A stretch of 64,000 nt of DNA, from positions 112,535,379 to 112,599,378 of the forward strand of contig CM037876.1 in NCBI GenBank assembly GCA_021292165.1, given 5' to 3'. Origin of the DNA: Shinisaurus crocodilurus (Eukaryota; Chordata; Lepidosauria; Squamata; Shinisauridae). Both the position numbers and the translations under genes were made by a program. Shown here in pieces: positions 20,963-31,620 of the stretch. Each line of letters opens with the position of its first letter. Positions within the stretch are counted from its first letter, which is position 1. The notes below the pieces were generated by a model that searched no databases, was not told the origin of the DNA, and saw only the letters and a list, made by a program, of their open reading frames with translations.

Positions 20963-22570
20963 CAGCCTTGCAGAAGTATTCACCCCCCTTTGACTTTTCA
21001 GCATTTTGTTGTGTTACAACCTGGAATTGAAATGGATTTAATTGGCATTGTTACCACTTGATGTACACAAGATACTCAACACTGTGATGGTGCAAAATAT
21101 TTCTACTATGGCACAAAAGTTAAATAAACAAAAACAAACTGGAACTTGTTGGTTTCATAAGTATTCACCCCCTTTGCTGTGACATGCTTAAATAAGCTCT
21201 GGTACAACCCACTGCCTCCAGAAGTCACATATGTACTGTAAGTAGTTGAATGGAGTACACCTGAGTGCAAGATCTCAGATTAAATACACCTGTTTCTGGA
21301 AGGCCCCAGAGTTTGTCAGAGAGCATATCTAAACAAACAGCATCATTAAGACAAAGGAGCTATCAAAACAACTCTAGGATAAAGTTGTGCAGAAGCAGCA
21401 ATCAGGGTTGGGTTATAAAAAAAATATCCCAAACTATGAACATCTCCTGGAGCACTGTTGAATCCATTATTACAAAATGGAAAGAATATGGCTCAACCAT
21501 GACTCTGCCTAGTGAAGGCTGTCCACCAAACATAGTGATCGGGTAAGGAGGCCATTAGTCAGAGAAGCAACCAAGAGGCCAATGGTAACTCTGAAAGAGC
21601 TGGAGAGATTTGCAGCTGAGATGGAAGAAACCATCCATGGAACAAGTATCACCCGGATGCTCCACAAAGCTGGGCTTTATGCAAGAGCGCCAAGAAGAAA
21701 GCCATTGCTGAAATAAACCCATATCAAAGCCCATTTGGAGTTTACAAAAAGGCATGTGCAGGACACAACAAACATGTGGAAAAAGGTTCTTTGGTCTGAT
21801 GAGACTGAAATTGAACTTTTTGGCCTTGCCACAAAACGCTATGTGTGGCCCAATGCCAACAGTGCCCATTGCTCTGAGAACACCATCCCCACAGTGAAGC
21901 ATGGTGGTGGCAGCACCATGTTGTGGGGATGCTTTTCCTTGGCAGGGACTGGAAAACTGGTCAGGATTGAGGGCAAGATGGATGGAGCCAAATACAGGGC
22001 AATTCTAGAGGAAAACCTGTTTCAGTCTGCAAGGGACCTGGGACTGGGGCGGAGGTTCACCTTCTTGCAAGACAATGACCATAAACACACAGCCAAAGTA
22101 ACACTGGAGTGGTTTAAAAACATGAACCTGAAAGTCTTGGAATGGCCCAGTCAAAGCCCAGACCTCAATCCGATTGACAGTCTGTGGCAAGACTTGAAAG
22201 TTGCTGTTCCCCAATGGTTCCCATCCAACCTGACAGAGCTGGAGCAATTTTGCCAGGAAGAACAGGCAAACATGGCCGGATCCAGATGCGCAAAGCTGAT
22301 AGAGACTCACCCAAGAAGACTCGCAGGGGAAATTGCTGCCAAAGCTGCTTCTACCAAGTATTGACTCAGGGGGATAAATACTTATGAAACCAATAAGTGC
22401 CAGTTTGTTTTTGTTTACTTTTGTGCCACAACAGAAATATTTTCAGAGTGTTGAGTATCCTGTGTACCTCAAGTGGTAACAATGCCAATTAAATCCATTT
22501 CAATTCCAGGTTGTAACACAGCAAAATGTGGAAAAGCCAAAGGGGGGGTGAATACTTCTATAAGGCACTG
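20963..22570 (+). mobile_element. Tc1-like DNA transposon with about 210-bp inverted repeats
   Basis: The left terminus CAGCCTTGCAGAAGTATTCA at 20963 is matched by the inverse at 22570 (CAGTGCCTTATAGAAGTATT). Inverse homology extends about 200 bp, to about 21177 and from about 22370. Each terminal repeat contains two copies of the AAGTATTCACCCCC motif, one outer and one inner (20974 and 21160 on the left), an IR/DR arrangement like that of fish Tc1-like elements. Two bases are missing from the left CAGTGCC tip. The transposase between them is broken. Confidence 0.85.
21265..22364 (+). pseudogene. Tc1-like transposase, broken and with a catalytic substitution
   Basis: The N-terminal part (21265-21546) contains an HTH region, with KKISQTMNISWSTVESIITK. 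A frameshift near 21543 is followed by RRPLVREATKRPMVTLKEL and GLYARAPRRKPLL, then a single stop near 21715. From 21735 the DDE domain is open: VLWSDETE (first Asp), GGGSTMLWGCFS, FLQDNDHKHTAK (second Asp) and SPDLNPIDSLW, where the usual catalytic Glu of NPIE is Asp. One frameshift, one nonsense codon and the Glu-to-Asp change argue that it is dead. Expected family length is about 340 residues. Confidence 0.85.
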
Positions 22571-22685
22571 AATATGCACTGCCTTGTAAATCAATGTGAC
22601 GGAATGGATCTTTTAGTTATGAATACTGTTCGAGTATCAAATGCTGCCATATGTGAAAGGTAAAGTGAGAAATTTGTGCATAGAG

Positions 22686-22820
22686 CAGTGTTCTCCAACC
22701 TTGGGTCCCCAGATGTTTTTGGCCTACAACTCCCAGCATGCCCCAGCCAGTGTAGCTGGCTGGGGCATGCTGGGAGTTGTAGGCCAAAAACATCTGGGGA
22801 CCCAAGGTTAGAGAACACTG
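22686..22820. mobile_element. hAT MITE, 135 bp, near-perfect palindrome with exact TSD
   Basis: CAGTGTTCTCCAACCTTGGG at the left and the inverse (CCCAAGGTTAGAGAACACTG) at the right. An exact 8-bp duplication GCATAGAG lies at 22678-22685 and 22821-22828. The 8-bp target duplication and CAG tip indicate hAT. The centre is a palindrome of GCCTACAACTCCCAGCATGC followed by CCCAGCCAG. Related copies at 54576 (half) and 57632. Confidence 0.9.
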
Positions 22821-22828
22821 GCATAGAG

Positions 22829-23980
22829 GATCCACAGCTCAGGTATGTCTATGAGCTTGACTCATACATATTGACTGAGAAACATGGAATTTTCTGCTCC
22901 TACTATCCATTTGAGCCCATTCTCCATACCTTCATGTGAATTGCAAAACCACCAGAGTTTATGGATATTTTGTCCGTGTCAAATAGCACAATTTTTTATA
23001 CTGTATATGTTCAAAGCTCTACAGCTCATTCCAGCTGTTGAAAATAATATCCTCTTTGTAAACCAATCCAGGCATTTCCAAAAATTCTCATGCTTGGATA
23101 CTTTAGAAATATTTTTAGCTGCTTGCCATATGCCCACAAAAGATGTAATTGGTTCCGTTAATATGACAACACAAAAATATTAATAAAATAATCTTGTTGC
23201 TTTAAACATTTTGCAAGCAAAACAATGGCTTGAATCCTAAAATAAGTTAACTTAAGCAAGTTCACAGAAGGGAAGTTTCCTGCCCCTTCCTCCTCCCAGC
23301 AACCCTCTGTGCCCCATACTACAATGTTTAGGAGCACCACCACCCCAGTCTGGAGAGGCTTTTCATGGGTCGTAGGTGGCTGCAGAGGGTAGGAGGGGCT
23401 GGGAAACTTTCCTTCCATGAACTACCTCAGGTTAACTTATCTTAGGATCCAAGCCAATGTATTTTATTAAGCTACACCATAAATTCAACAATTTAGGTTT
23501 TAATTGTTATTGCTACAGAATATACTTCCAGTGCTTTGAAGTACTGTCTGTCTGTCTGTCTGTCTCTCTCTCTTTAATTTAACTTAAAGCAAGGGAGCAT
23601 CATCCTCTTCTGATAGTAGACCTGAAACTTCCCCAATGACAGTGCTTTCTCCAAGTGATTTACATGTGTTCTAATGAAACTAATATCACCCTAGCAGGCA
23701 CACTGGCTCTCACTGGAAACACAGTATCACGGACGCTGATGTAACCATCTGAAAATCAAACTACTGCCATATCATTCAGGTTATATGCATCATCAAAATT
23801 CATCATGGGTGCTGGGAGTAAAGTGAGGTGGAGTGGGGATTATAGAAACATAGGATCAACTCATTCGTTTCAATGAGAAGTTCCTGTTGAACTGTGTCTA
23901 ATGCAAGGTGGGCGAGAGGGGACTTCTTTCAACTAAGCTATAAGAGAGGCATTTCAACCTTATGGAATGGGGGGGGGAGC
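22829..23980. other. No recognised gene; (TGTC)n/(TC)n microsatellite
   Basis: Intron-like sequence. A CTGTCTGTCTGTCTGTC tract grading into TCTCTC lies at about 23546-23573. Confidence 0.35.
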
Positions 23981-23984
23981 TGCA

Positions 23985-24092
23985 CAAAAACTGGGAACCC
24001 AGCAACAATTGGCCGTCAGGGGAAGAGGGCCTGGCCATCTTGGGAACCCCGGAGGGCCAAATTTGGCCCCTAGGCCTGTGGTTCCCCACCCG
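23985..24092. repeat. Probable half of a hAT MITE
   Basis: GGCCAAATTTGGCCCC followed by CCTGTGGTTCCCCACCC resembles one arm of the CAGGGGTGGGGAACC hAT MITE type. The other arm is missing or too diverged. Confidence 0.35.
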
Positions 24093-24881
24093 ATCTAATG
24101 GATTTAGAATGTTATTCCAATCTTAAATTAAACAGCTGCTAATATTCAAAGTCAAAGATGGCAACTATTGTTTGGTACCAGATGTAGATCATGGTAGGTT
24201 GATCAGAAAATGAATTTCTTTCAGAGAATGTTTGTAAACATTTATCTTGCATCAGCACATCCATTTGACTAACCAAATAACTCACACCATTCTGATTTGA
24301 AAGCCTTAATGACAGATGCTCTGTTTGTTTCTTTACAGGGCTGTAGATACAACACTGGCTCTCTGCTAACGGCTGTTGACAAACTGGGAGCCTGCCTTAG
24401 GAACATACTTCTTTCTTATAGCAACTTGTCTCCTTGGATAAAATTCCCCAATCTTCCCTTAGCTGTGATTAAGCAGGTTGTCAGCACCTGACCGAATTAT
24501 ATGTGAGGCCAACTGTGGTTTCCTTAAACAAAGACCTGAAACCCCTGCGGGGAGGGAGAACATGTTCCTGAGGACAGTTCCTGCAATTAATAGAAAGCCA
24601 ACATCACAAGTGCACTAGCCCCATATTGTGAAGGTAAACTTCCAGGTTTTCTATGAATAAAGAACCCATCTAAAATTGTTCACTGGTTGGACAATAAAAA
24701 TAACAATACTTTTTTTTTTAAGTACACTGTCCATTACAGTTTTAGAACAGTCTTTTCATTTTTTGACTACCAGGTACAGTACAAGACATAAGTTTGATAC
24801 AAATTAATTACAAACTTACCTCCACACAAACCTAAGTATTTTTGTTGGGACATGAACTTTCTAAGCATGTTTAGTGCATAT

Positions 24882-25120
24882 GTAGTGTAGTGTAGCGTAG
24901 TGGTGAGAGTGTTGGACTGGGACTCGGGAGATCCGGGTTCTAGTCCCTGCTCGGCCTTGAAACTCACTGGGTGACTTTGGGCCAGTCACTGACTCTTAGC
25001 CTAACCTACCTCACAGGGTTGTTGTGAGGATAACATGGAGAGGAGGAGGAAGAGGATTATGTAAGCCGCATTGGGTTCCTTGCAGGGAAAAAGGCGGGGT
25101 ATAAATATAATAAATAAATA
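24882..25120 (+). repeat. tRNA-derived SINE (Sauria-type body, L2-like tail)
   Basis: Full copy: AGCGTAGTGGTGAGAGTGTT (A box), GGGTTCTAGTCCC (B box), AAACTCACTGGGTGACTTTG, CTCACAGGGTTGTTGTGAGG, tail GCCGCATTGGGTTCCTTGCA and GGCGGGGTATAAATA ending in (AATA)n. Very similar to the copies at 44.85 and 53.63 kb, suggesting a fairly young subfamily. Confidence 0.9.
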
Positions 25121-25133
25121 AAATACTCTAGGT

Positions 25134-25269
25134 CAGGGGTGGGCAACTTGTGGCCCTCCAGATGTTCTGTCCAACAATTACCATCATCCCTCACCATTGG
25201 CTATGCTGGCTAGGGCTGATGGGAGTTGTAGGCCAAAACATCTGAATGGCCACAAGTTGCTCACCCCTG
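25134..25269. mobile_element. hAT MITE, CAGGGGTGGGCAAC type, 136 bp
   Basis: CAGGGGTGGGCAACTTGTGG at the left and the inverse (CCACAAGTTGCTCACCCCTG) at the right, flanked by CTCTAGGT (25126-25133) and CTCTAGGA (25270-25277), a 7/8 match. Part of the same family as 30681 and 32567. Confidence 0.85.
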
Positions 25270-25277
25270 CTCTAGGA

Positions 25278-25663
25278 TGATGAATGGTAAGTTAGAAATT
25301 AATGAACTGCCCTTTAACAACATGTTGAGAAGAGAATAAGCAGTTACATAACTAGGGAACTGATTACAAAGATACTTGGAAGTATACAAGTTTTGTTCAT
25401 GCTGGAACTGTCCGGTCCAGCATGAACTATCTAGTTGTCTTTCCTGAAACTTGACAATTATGCTAGTATAATATTTCACATTTCCACAAGAAGTCTCACA
25501 GCATGCTCTATGATGCTAGAATAGCTATCCAATTAGGTTATTCAGTAAAGTTAAACATTTAGTATACATCTTCCAAACTGGTTAAGACCTGGAAATAATA
25601 ATTACTCTCTCTAGCACTAACTTCGACTTTTTGGAGTAACTGCTGTGTAAGAGTGGCACTTAC
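25278..25663. other. CCDC91 intron sequence, nothing recognised
   Basis: Sequence downstream (minus direction) of the 25664 exon donor. No repeat family recognised. Confidence 0.35.
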
Positions 25664-25777
25664 TCTTTTTTGTTCCTTGATATATTCCAGTAATTCTTCT
25701 CTTGTTTGCTTTACAGCTTCTTCTATAGCTTTCTCACTTTTCTGTTGTTCTTCTTTGATTGCTGCTTTTACAATGAC
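25664..25777 (-). CDS. CCDC91: CCDC91 coding exon (38 codons), coiled coil
   Basis: CCDC91 (p56) is a coiled-coil partner of GGA clathrin adaptors acting at the trans-Golgi network. This exon reads VIVKAAIKEEQQKSEKAIEE and continues to LLEYIKEQKR. That matches the region of vertebrate CCDC91 ending in EYIKEQKR, as I recall the family. The acceptor is CTATTTTTATTTTCTTATACTAG in style (ends TACTAG; written here only to describe a short pyrimidine tract), and the donor is GTAAGTG. Length is 114 bases, phase 0 at both ends, following directly from the exon at 36252-36428. All positions keep the heptad-like Glu/Lys/Ala pattern. The next, C-terminal exon was not found in the window. Confidence 0.9.
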
Positions 25778-26375
25778 CTAGTATAAGAAAATAAAAATAG
25801 GGTTACAACTAGTGATGCTGCGAAATTACTTACCGTAGTAATTAGTTGGCTTGTTGGTTGAAACTTGTACGTTCATAATGCTCACCTTTGTAGCGAGCTT
25901 GGATTGCTGTCTTACGAATTCGTCATTAATTTCAGGCTATGGCATTTCTGCACATGTGCCAACTTGGTTGATTTAACTCTTTTCTTTCAGAAGGAACTAT
26001 GATGATGATACTTTTAACCGTTTAGGGAAAGGTTGGCATTTGAACTCTTTCCACAAACCAAACATATTAAAACAGGTTAAAAAAAAAAACCCAGCCACAT
26101 AGGTTGTATACACCTCCATATACTGATCCATCTCTCTCTCCTCCATACAGCAATTGGCAATGTTGAATAAATAATATATAAAAAGGCCACATAGAAACAA
26201 CCAATCAGAAAGGGGTACATAACGTGGTGACACATGATGTCATGATCCATTACGCAATTCCAGACTACAACTCCCAAGATGCAGTTTGCTATTGCACATG
26301 TGCAAAAACTCATATACACAGAATGAGATCTCGAATTAAAGAACTCTCATCGAAGATCAGACAGATGAATCCGTA
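25778..26375. other. CCDC91 intron; no recognised repeat
   Basis: No additional exon or repeat family is seen between the exon acceptor and the CR1 tail. Confidence 0.35.
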
Positions 26376-26492
26376 GCTTTTTGATGAAATCTGTCAGGGA
26401 TGCTTTGACTTGGACTCCTGTGTTGAGCAGGGGGTTGGACTTGATGGCCTTATAGGTCCCTTCCAACTCTACTATTCTATGATTCTATGATC
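26376..26492 (+). mobile_element. CR1 LINE 3' end
   Basis: CTGTCAGGGATGCTTTGACT, then GAGCAGGGGGTTGGACTTGA and TTCCAACTCTACTATTCTAT, ending in the ATTCTATGATTCTATGAT octamer repeat typical of CR1. Severely 5' truncated. Confidence 0.9.
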
Positions 26493-26600
26493 ATTACCAT
26501 CTGGAATGAATATATGAGGTAACCTTTTTTTGACATTCTATGACCCTAGTAAAATTATTAGCCATGGTGGGCATGGGAAATGGGTAGCATTCATTCACTC

Positions 26601-26785
26601 ACCCACATAACACATGATTTGTGTGTGTGTGTATACTGTAGGTGTATGAATATATATATATATATATATATATATTATACACCTTTTCATACACCTACAG
26701 TACAATCTAATGAATCGCTTCTCAGAAGCCTCACCGAGTTCAATGTGGCTTCTTCCTAGGTAAGTATGTACAGGATTGCACCCTT
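26601..26785. repeat. (GT)n and (AT)n microsatellite plus GCAATCCT-type MITE remnant
   Basis: (GT)n lies at about 26620-26632 and an (AT)n run at about 26649-26676. It is followed to 26785 by a sequence ending GTACAGGATTGCACCC, a terminus shared with other MITEs at 43088 and 58340. Confidence 0.5.
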
Positions 26786-27806
26786 CCTCTCTTATTCCCA
26801 AACTGTAAAGGACTGCATCCCTAGGGAAGTTTAGAAAGTTTATTTTTCTCTTACAGGAAAGATGATGAAGGGGGGGGGGGATCAAACTAATTGCCTTTTC
26901 ATAAAGAAGCAGAAATCCAAATAGTCTCAGTTATGCCAACATTCCTGTTTTGTACAATGTACAGTAAATGTGCTCTTGCTAAACTGTTTATAAGAAGCAG
27001 AACGCCTTAAGCCAAGTCACCTGCGGGTTATATAGGCCACAATTCTGCTCAAGCTCTTCTGAAAAATAAACAAATACCTTTCTTTTGCAACACACAGCTA
27101 TTACATCATTACTGGCTTAAGAGTTGTATATTCCTTTACAGTCACATTAGAAAGCAGAGCTTTTCTGTACTTGTAGGATCCACAATGAACTGTAACAGTA
27201 AGTACTGTTACACATCAAAAGACACATCAAAATATATGTTCAATCATTCCAAATTATCACTTTGTCATATTAGTTCCCAGAGACTATCTGAATGTTTAGG
27301 TACAGGGGGAAAGTACACAGCTGTGTCAACATGACCACAATGATTTGCACGATTGTAGCACCCATTTTTGAGCTTCTGTGATGACACAATTTGCAGTGCT
27401 CACATGAACAGCCCCCCATATGGAGCTGCAGGTTCTCACCAACAGCTCATTTGTGTAGTTTTGCTGGGCTATAAACCTGGCAGAAGCCCTGCATGTTGAG
27501 TATTGCAATATTAGAGCAAAGTGATATTTAATTTTGTTTTCTGATACCCTTTTCTCCCTGATGTTAGGAGCAAAGAAAAATTCTTCAAATAACCTTTTGA
27601 ATCTTTGTCCTAAATTAAACTAAAGTCACTAGGAATGCCTAATTTGCAAACTGCACCAGGAATCTCCAATTATAATCAGATTCCAAATGTTACCAGGATA
27701 CAAGACTAAACTATAGTTCATGTAAATCATAGCATTCCAGGCAATTGTAGTCATCTGTTCTTCTCAGACTGCAATCCTATACATGAGCAGACATGTATAA
27801 GATTGC
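26786..27806. other. No recognised gene; CCDC91 intron
   Basis: Unassigned. A partial CCTATACATG...ATAAGATTGCACTG motif near 27775-27810 is a GCAATCCTAT-type MITE remnant that formed the target of the next element. Confidence 0.35.
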
Positions 27807-27814
27807 ACTGTCAA

Positions 27815-29506
27815 CAGGGGCGGATCTACTGTGAAACTACTGAAACTTAAGCTTCGGGGGCCCTAATCCCGGAGGGGCCCCAGTCAGAAGCAACTTTAGC
27901 TGTGGGTGGCCAAGGCGGCGGCAGCTGCTCAGGTGGTCTACCTGCTCCGGAGGGGGCTGGCCCTCCTGGGTATCTGCCCCACCGACTCCCCCATGCTGAA
28001 GGCAGGAAGGGCCCGCACCTATCGAGTGAGGAAGGGGCCAGGCAGCGCCGTGCTCTTGGTTGGTGCAGGGGCCATGAGGTGGGCCGGGCAAGCCACGCCA
28101 GCAGCGGGTGGCAGCCGTGCAGGGGGCTCCTGTGCACGGCGGACGTCTCGTTGTCCCCACGAAGCGCCCACAGGCAAAACTGCGGCACCAGGCCAGATGC
28201 TGCCCCATCTCCGGACACGCACGGGGGCCGCGGGGCTTGGCATAGAGCCCCAGCAGGAGTCGCCGGTGCTGGGGGATGTTCTCCTGGCGAAGCCGCGGGT
28301 GGGAGAGGCCCCAGAGCTGCAGGCATGGATGATGGGGAGTGGCAGTGAGATGTTGGAGGACAGAGCTGCCTGTGCCAAATTGGCAGGGCTTTTTATAGGA
28401 AAATTTTAAATTGCACAGTGGTATGTGGTTCTAATTTGTGCACGTAGTGAATAGGGCTACAACACAACTGTGCATTTTTCTTGTGTGTGAGTGCATGCAC
28501 TGTTGCTCACAGTCTCATCCATGAGATTTAGGGTGCAATCCTATGCAAGTTTAGACAGAAAAAAAGGTCTACAACTCCTGGCATGCCCCAGCCAGCATAG
28601 CTGGCTGGAGCATGATGGGAGTTGTAGGCCTTTTTTCTGTCTAAACTTGCCTAGGATTGTGCCTTTATAAGTCTATGTTGGGTGGAAGAAAATCCTCAAA
28701 GCCAGGATTTTTGGTATTTACAAAATATGTTTACTAACTCACAGGCTGGTCTCGGCCATGTGTTGACTGCTCCTGTTTGAAGCTAACTAGTTAATGGTCC
28801 TCAGAGGCACAGCTAGGCATTTTAAATCCTGGCTGGACTTAAGGTGCAATCCTATACAAGTTTAGAAAGAAAAAAGGCTGGGACATGCTGAGAGTTGTAG
28901 GCCTTTTTTTCTGTGTAAACTTGCATAGGATTGTGCCTTTAGAAGTCTATGTTAGCTGGAAGAAAATCCTCAAAGCCAGGAATTTGATGGAGAAGACTAA
29001 TTATATTCAAGTCTTACACAAGAGTCAGCAGAAAGGAACATAGTACTAGGATGGCCAAATGAACAAGAGGACAAGGCTCTTGTCTTGCCCCTTTAACAGT
29101 TTCATAGAGGAGGGAATTTAAGCAGGTGCAGCTCAGCTTGCATGACATGCTACAGCTGCTGAAATTCCCTTTCCTACCACACAGTTTTTAGCTCTGTCCT
29201 CTTTTGCATCTTCCACCACTACTCGGCACATTTACATCCCAGTCAGATGCATACTCAGAAGTAATTCCCACCAAGTTGAGTGCGACTTCCTCCCAATGAA
29301 ACATACATAGGCCTGCAGCCTTCCAGTCAGATCCTGTTCATGTTTCCTCAGAAGTAACTCCCAGTGGCTTTAGTGACACTCTAAAGTTGAAAACCAATCA
29401 CATGCATGCTTACTCTGGAGCAGGAGTCACCGGGGGAAGTTCTCCCGCACAAGTCCTTGTTGGTTGATGGTTGCGAAGGGGCCCCCAAAATGTAGATCTG
29501 CCACTG
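27815..29506. mobile_element. hAT-type element, 1692 bp, exact 8-bp TSD, no transposase
   Basis: The left end CAGGGGCGGATCTACTGTGA and the inverse of the right end, CAGTGGCAGATCTACATTTT, form terminal repeats with shared GGGGGCCC just inside. Exact duplication ACTGTCAA at 27807-27814 and 29507-29514. The interior is very GC-rich from 27850 to 28350 and produces overlapping open frames on both strands that do not look like genes. It contains a palindromic MITE and a local tandem duplication. No DDE motifs seen. Confidence 0.85.
28527..28985. repeat. Tandemly duplicated block containing a GTTTAGACAG palindromic MITE
   Basis: Copy one (28527-28708) holds a fold-back with GCAAGTTTAGACAGAAAAAA, then GTCTACAACTCC, and its inverse, followed by GGAAGAAAATCCTCAAAGCC. 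Copy two (about 28839-28985) repeats GGTGCAATCCTATACAAG, the right MITE arm and the same GGAAGAAAATCCTCAAAGCC, but has lost most of the left arm. The shared flanks indicate duplication after the MITE inserted. Confidence 0.7.
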
Positions 29507-29545
29507 ACTGTCAATATCCGTATTAAAAAAAAGCCCTTGTATCAT

Positions 29546-29706
29546 AGATTTCCTAGATCATAGAGTTGGAAGGAGCCTACAAGGCTATTGAGTCCAACCC
29601 CCTGCTCAATGCAGGAAACTAGAGGAGGGGGCTCCCATCCAAGTAATAACCAGGCTTGACCCTGCTTAGCTTTCCACACTCAGAAAAGCAGTATAAGCCA
29701 CAGGCC
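29546..29706 (-). repeat. 5S rRNA-derived composite SINE with CR1-like tail (copy 1)
   Basis: Read on the minus strand: GGCCTGTGGCTTATACTGC, then a 5S rRNA-like segment containing GGAAAGCTAAGCAGGGTCAA and CCTGGTTATTACTTGGATGG, then CR1-type 3' sequence (GAGCAGGGGGTTGGACTCAA, CTTCCAACTCTATGATCTA) ending GAAATCT. The 5S-like part corresponds to the internal promoter (A box to C box) of 5S rRNA genes. The tail ends differ from ordinary CR1 copies. Confidence 0.8.
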
Positions 29707-30680
29707 TATATCTTGGGCATGCCCACCAGGAATGTTACAAGTCTTTGATACTTTCTGCACATTGCCAGATCCTTGAGGACATCATGATCATGATCATCAT
29801 CATCTTAAACCATGCCTCATCCTTGCAGACGCCAAGGTGTTGTATAAGAATATGAACAAAGTTGTAATGCACTATATAATAAAAACAATAAAGTGACATC
29901 ATAATAAAACCAAAAAAGGGCAGCATATACAAATAATAGAAAGCTCATATATGTTTCAGTCTCCAAGGTGTCAAGTTTCATCTTCTTCTTTCTCTGCATT
30001 CTGCCAGCAACTGGAAGATATTTCTCTTTAAGCACATATTTGACTTTGCAGTTGTTTTATTTTATTTATTAACTGTTTTGGATCTTTGTGTTTGTCTTTG
30101 CTGCTGCTTTGAACTGCTTGTAAATGCATTTTAGTGATTGGTTATTTTTTTATATTTTGCAAGGTGCTTTGAGCGAATACTTCTTTTGGAAGGAAAAGTG
30201 GGGTATACATTTCTTAAATATATGAGTAATAAATACATTCATACATATCAGCATCCTATAATAATTTTCAATGAGACTGACAGTAGGAGACAAACTCATA
30301 CCATTTCCCCACAAGAAGTTCCTACCTATTATATTTTGATTCAGGTACTTATTTCATTTCTGGCCAGGTACTTATTTCATTTCTGGCCATGTATGCTATT
30401 CCGGCTATGTATACTTATTGCTATTAATTTCTAACAAGGTATTATAAAAAGTAGATAGCATCCTGTTATTCAGGACCATAGTAAGTTCTTCAAATTCTGT
30501 CTCTTTTCTTAAAGGCCCCCCTTCACGTTTTCCATTCCAAGTCTTAACTGAGCACAATAAAAGATGGGACATTGTTCTTTGATTATGAGAATATATCCTG
30601 TTCCCTATAATGAGATATTTTAGTTTTGCTAGTTGATGAACTTCCCAGATGGAGCCAACTGTAGATCCCATTAATTTGGA
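29707..30680 (+). repeat. Mostly unassigned; L2-like 3' tail near 30050-30240
   Basis: The sequence at 30055-30240 (CTGTTTTGGATCTTTGTG, CAAGGTGCTTTGAGCG, AGTGGGGTATACATTTC) resembles an old L2/MIR-type 3' end. There is a 24-bp local tandem repeat, TACTTATTTCATTTCTGGCC, at about 30347-30392. The rest is unrecognised. Confidence 0.4.
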
Positions 30681-30815
30681 CAGGGATGGGCAACATCTGG
30701 CCCTCCAGATGTTTTGGCCTACAACTTCCATCAGCCCTAGCAGTATAGCCAATGGTGAGAGATGATGGGAGTTGTAGGCCAAAATGTCTGGAGGGCCACA
30801 CGTTGCCCACCCCTT
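30681..30815. mobile_element. hAT MITE, CAGGGGTGGGCAAC type
   Basis: CAGGGATGGGCAACATCTGG with inverse GCCACACGTTGCCCACCCCT. Fold-back with internal GCCTACAACTTCCATCA and GATGGGAGTTGTAGGCC. The target duplication is not clear at this copy. Confidence 0.75.
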
Positions 30816-30859
30816 TAGAATAAAAGGAACTCCACAAAGATGTTTCTGGTGACAATTCT

Positions 30860-31620
30860 GGTGGTCCGCAGCTTGGGAGTCATTCTAGACTCCCACTGTC
30901 CATGGAGGCTCAGGTGTCAGCTGTGAGCCGGGCGGCGCTGTATCAACTCTATCTGATACGGCAGCTGCACCCCTACCTTCCTAATCATCTGCTCCCATCA
31001 GTGGTTCATGCCTTGTCTCCTCTCGCTTAGACTACTGTAATGCGCTCTACGTGGGGTTACCCTTGAAGATGGTTCGGAAGCTACAGCTGGTACAGAACGC
31101 GGTGGCTCGCCTGATTAAAGGCAGCGCCGGCGTGATCACATCACACCAGTGCTCAAGGAGCTACACTGGCTATCAGTTGCTTGCCGAGCCGAATTCAAGG
31201 TGTTGGTTTTGACCTTTAAAACCCTATACGGCTCCGGTCCAGTCTATCTCAAGGAGCATCTCCAGCAACACCAAGTAGGCCGCTCAACAAGATCTGCCAC
31301 GGACGGCCTTCTCCTTGTCCCTTCAGCCAGAGCAGCTAGGCTGGTGGGGACGAGGAAGAGGGCCTTTTCTGTGGCGGCCCCCGTACTGTGGAACTCTCTC
31401 CCGAGTGACCTCCGCCATGCCCCCTCTCTGCTGAGCTTCCGCCGCTCATTAAAAACCTGGCTGTTCAGGCGGGAATATGGAGTGGATTAAGATTTTTTAA
31501 ACATTTGTAATGTTTTAAATGTATTTTATCTTGTTTTTAGCCTATGTACATCGCCCAGGGTGGCCGGTTGCCGGCCAGATGGGCGATAAATAAATAAATA
31601 AATAATTAATAAATAAATAT
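30860..31620 (+). mobile_element. L2-type LINE C terminus and 3' tail
   Basis: Plus-strand frames: SLGVILDS near 30870, SLRLDYCNALYVGLP near 31025, LQLVQNAVARLIKG near 31085, then an open 113-codon piece (31149-31490) with LKELHWLSVACRAEFKVLVL, RAFSVAAPVLWNSLPSDLR and SFRRSLKTWLFRREYGVD. The 3' UTR has GTACATCGCCCAGGGTGGCC and GGGCGATAAATAAATAAATA. These are the C-terminal motifs of L2-type RT proteins. Frameshifted upstream. Confidence 0.8.

Noticed and set aside
24297..24491. A 64-codon frame preceded by a TTTACAG-like acceptor
   Set aside because: Wrong strand for CCDC91, no family match, no donor-bounded exon.
24882..24990. Possible tRNA gene (A and B boxes)
   Set aside because: No cloverleaf can be formed; the same head recurs in four SINE copies with a common body and tail.
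27847..28409. Several overlapping open frames of 120-170 codons on both strands
   Set aside because: They lie in a very GC-rich, stop-poor interior of a hAT-type element, overlap in opposite frames and show no domain, splice or codon pattern.
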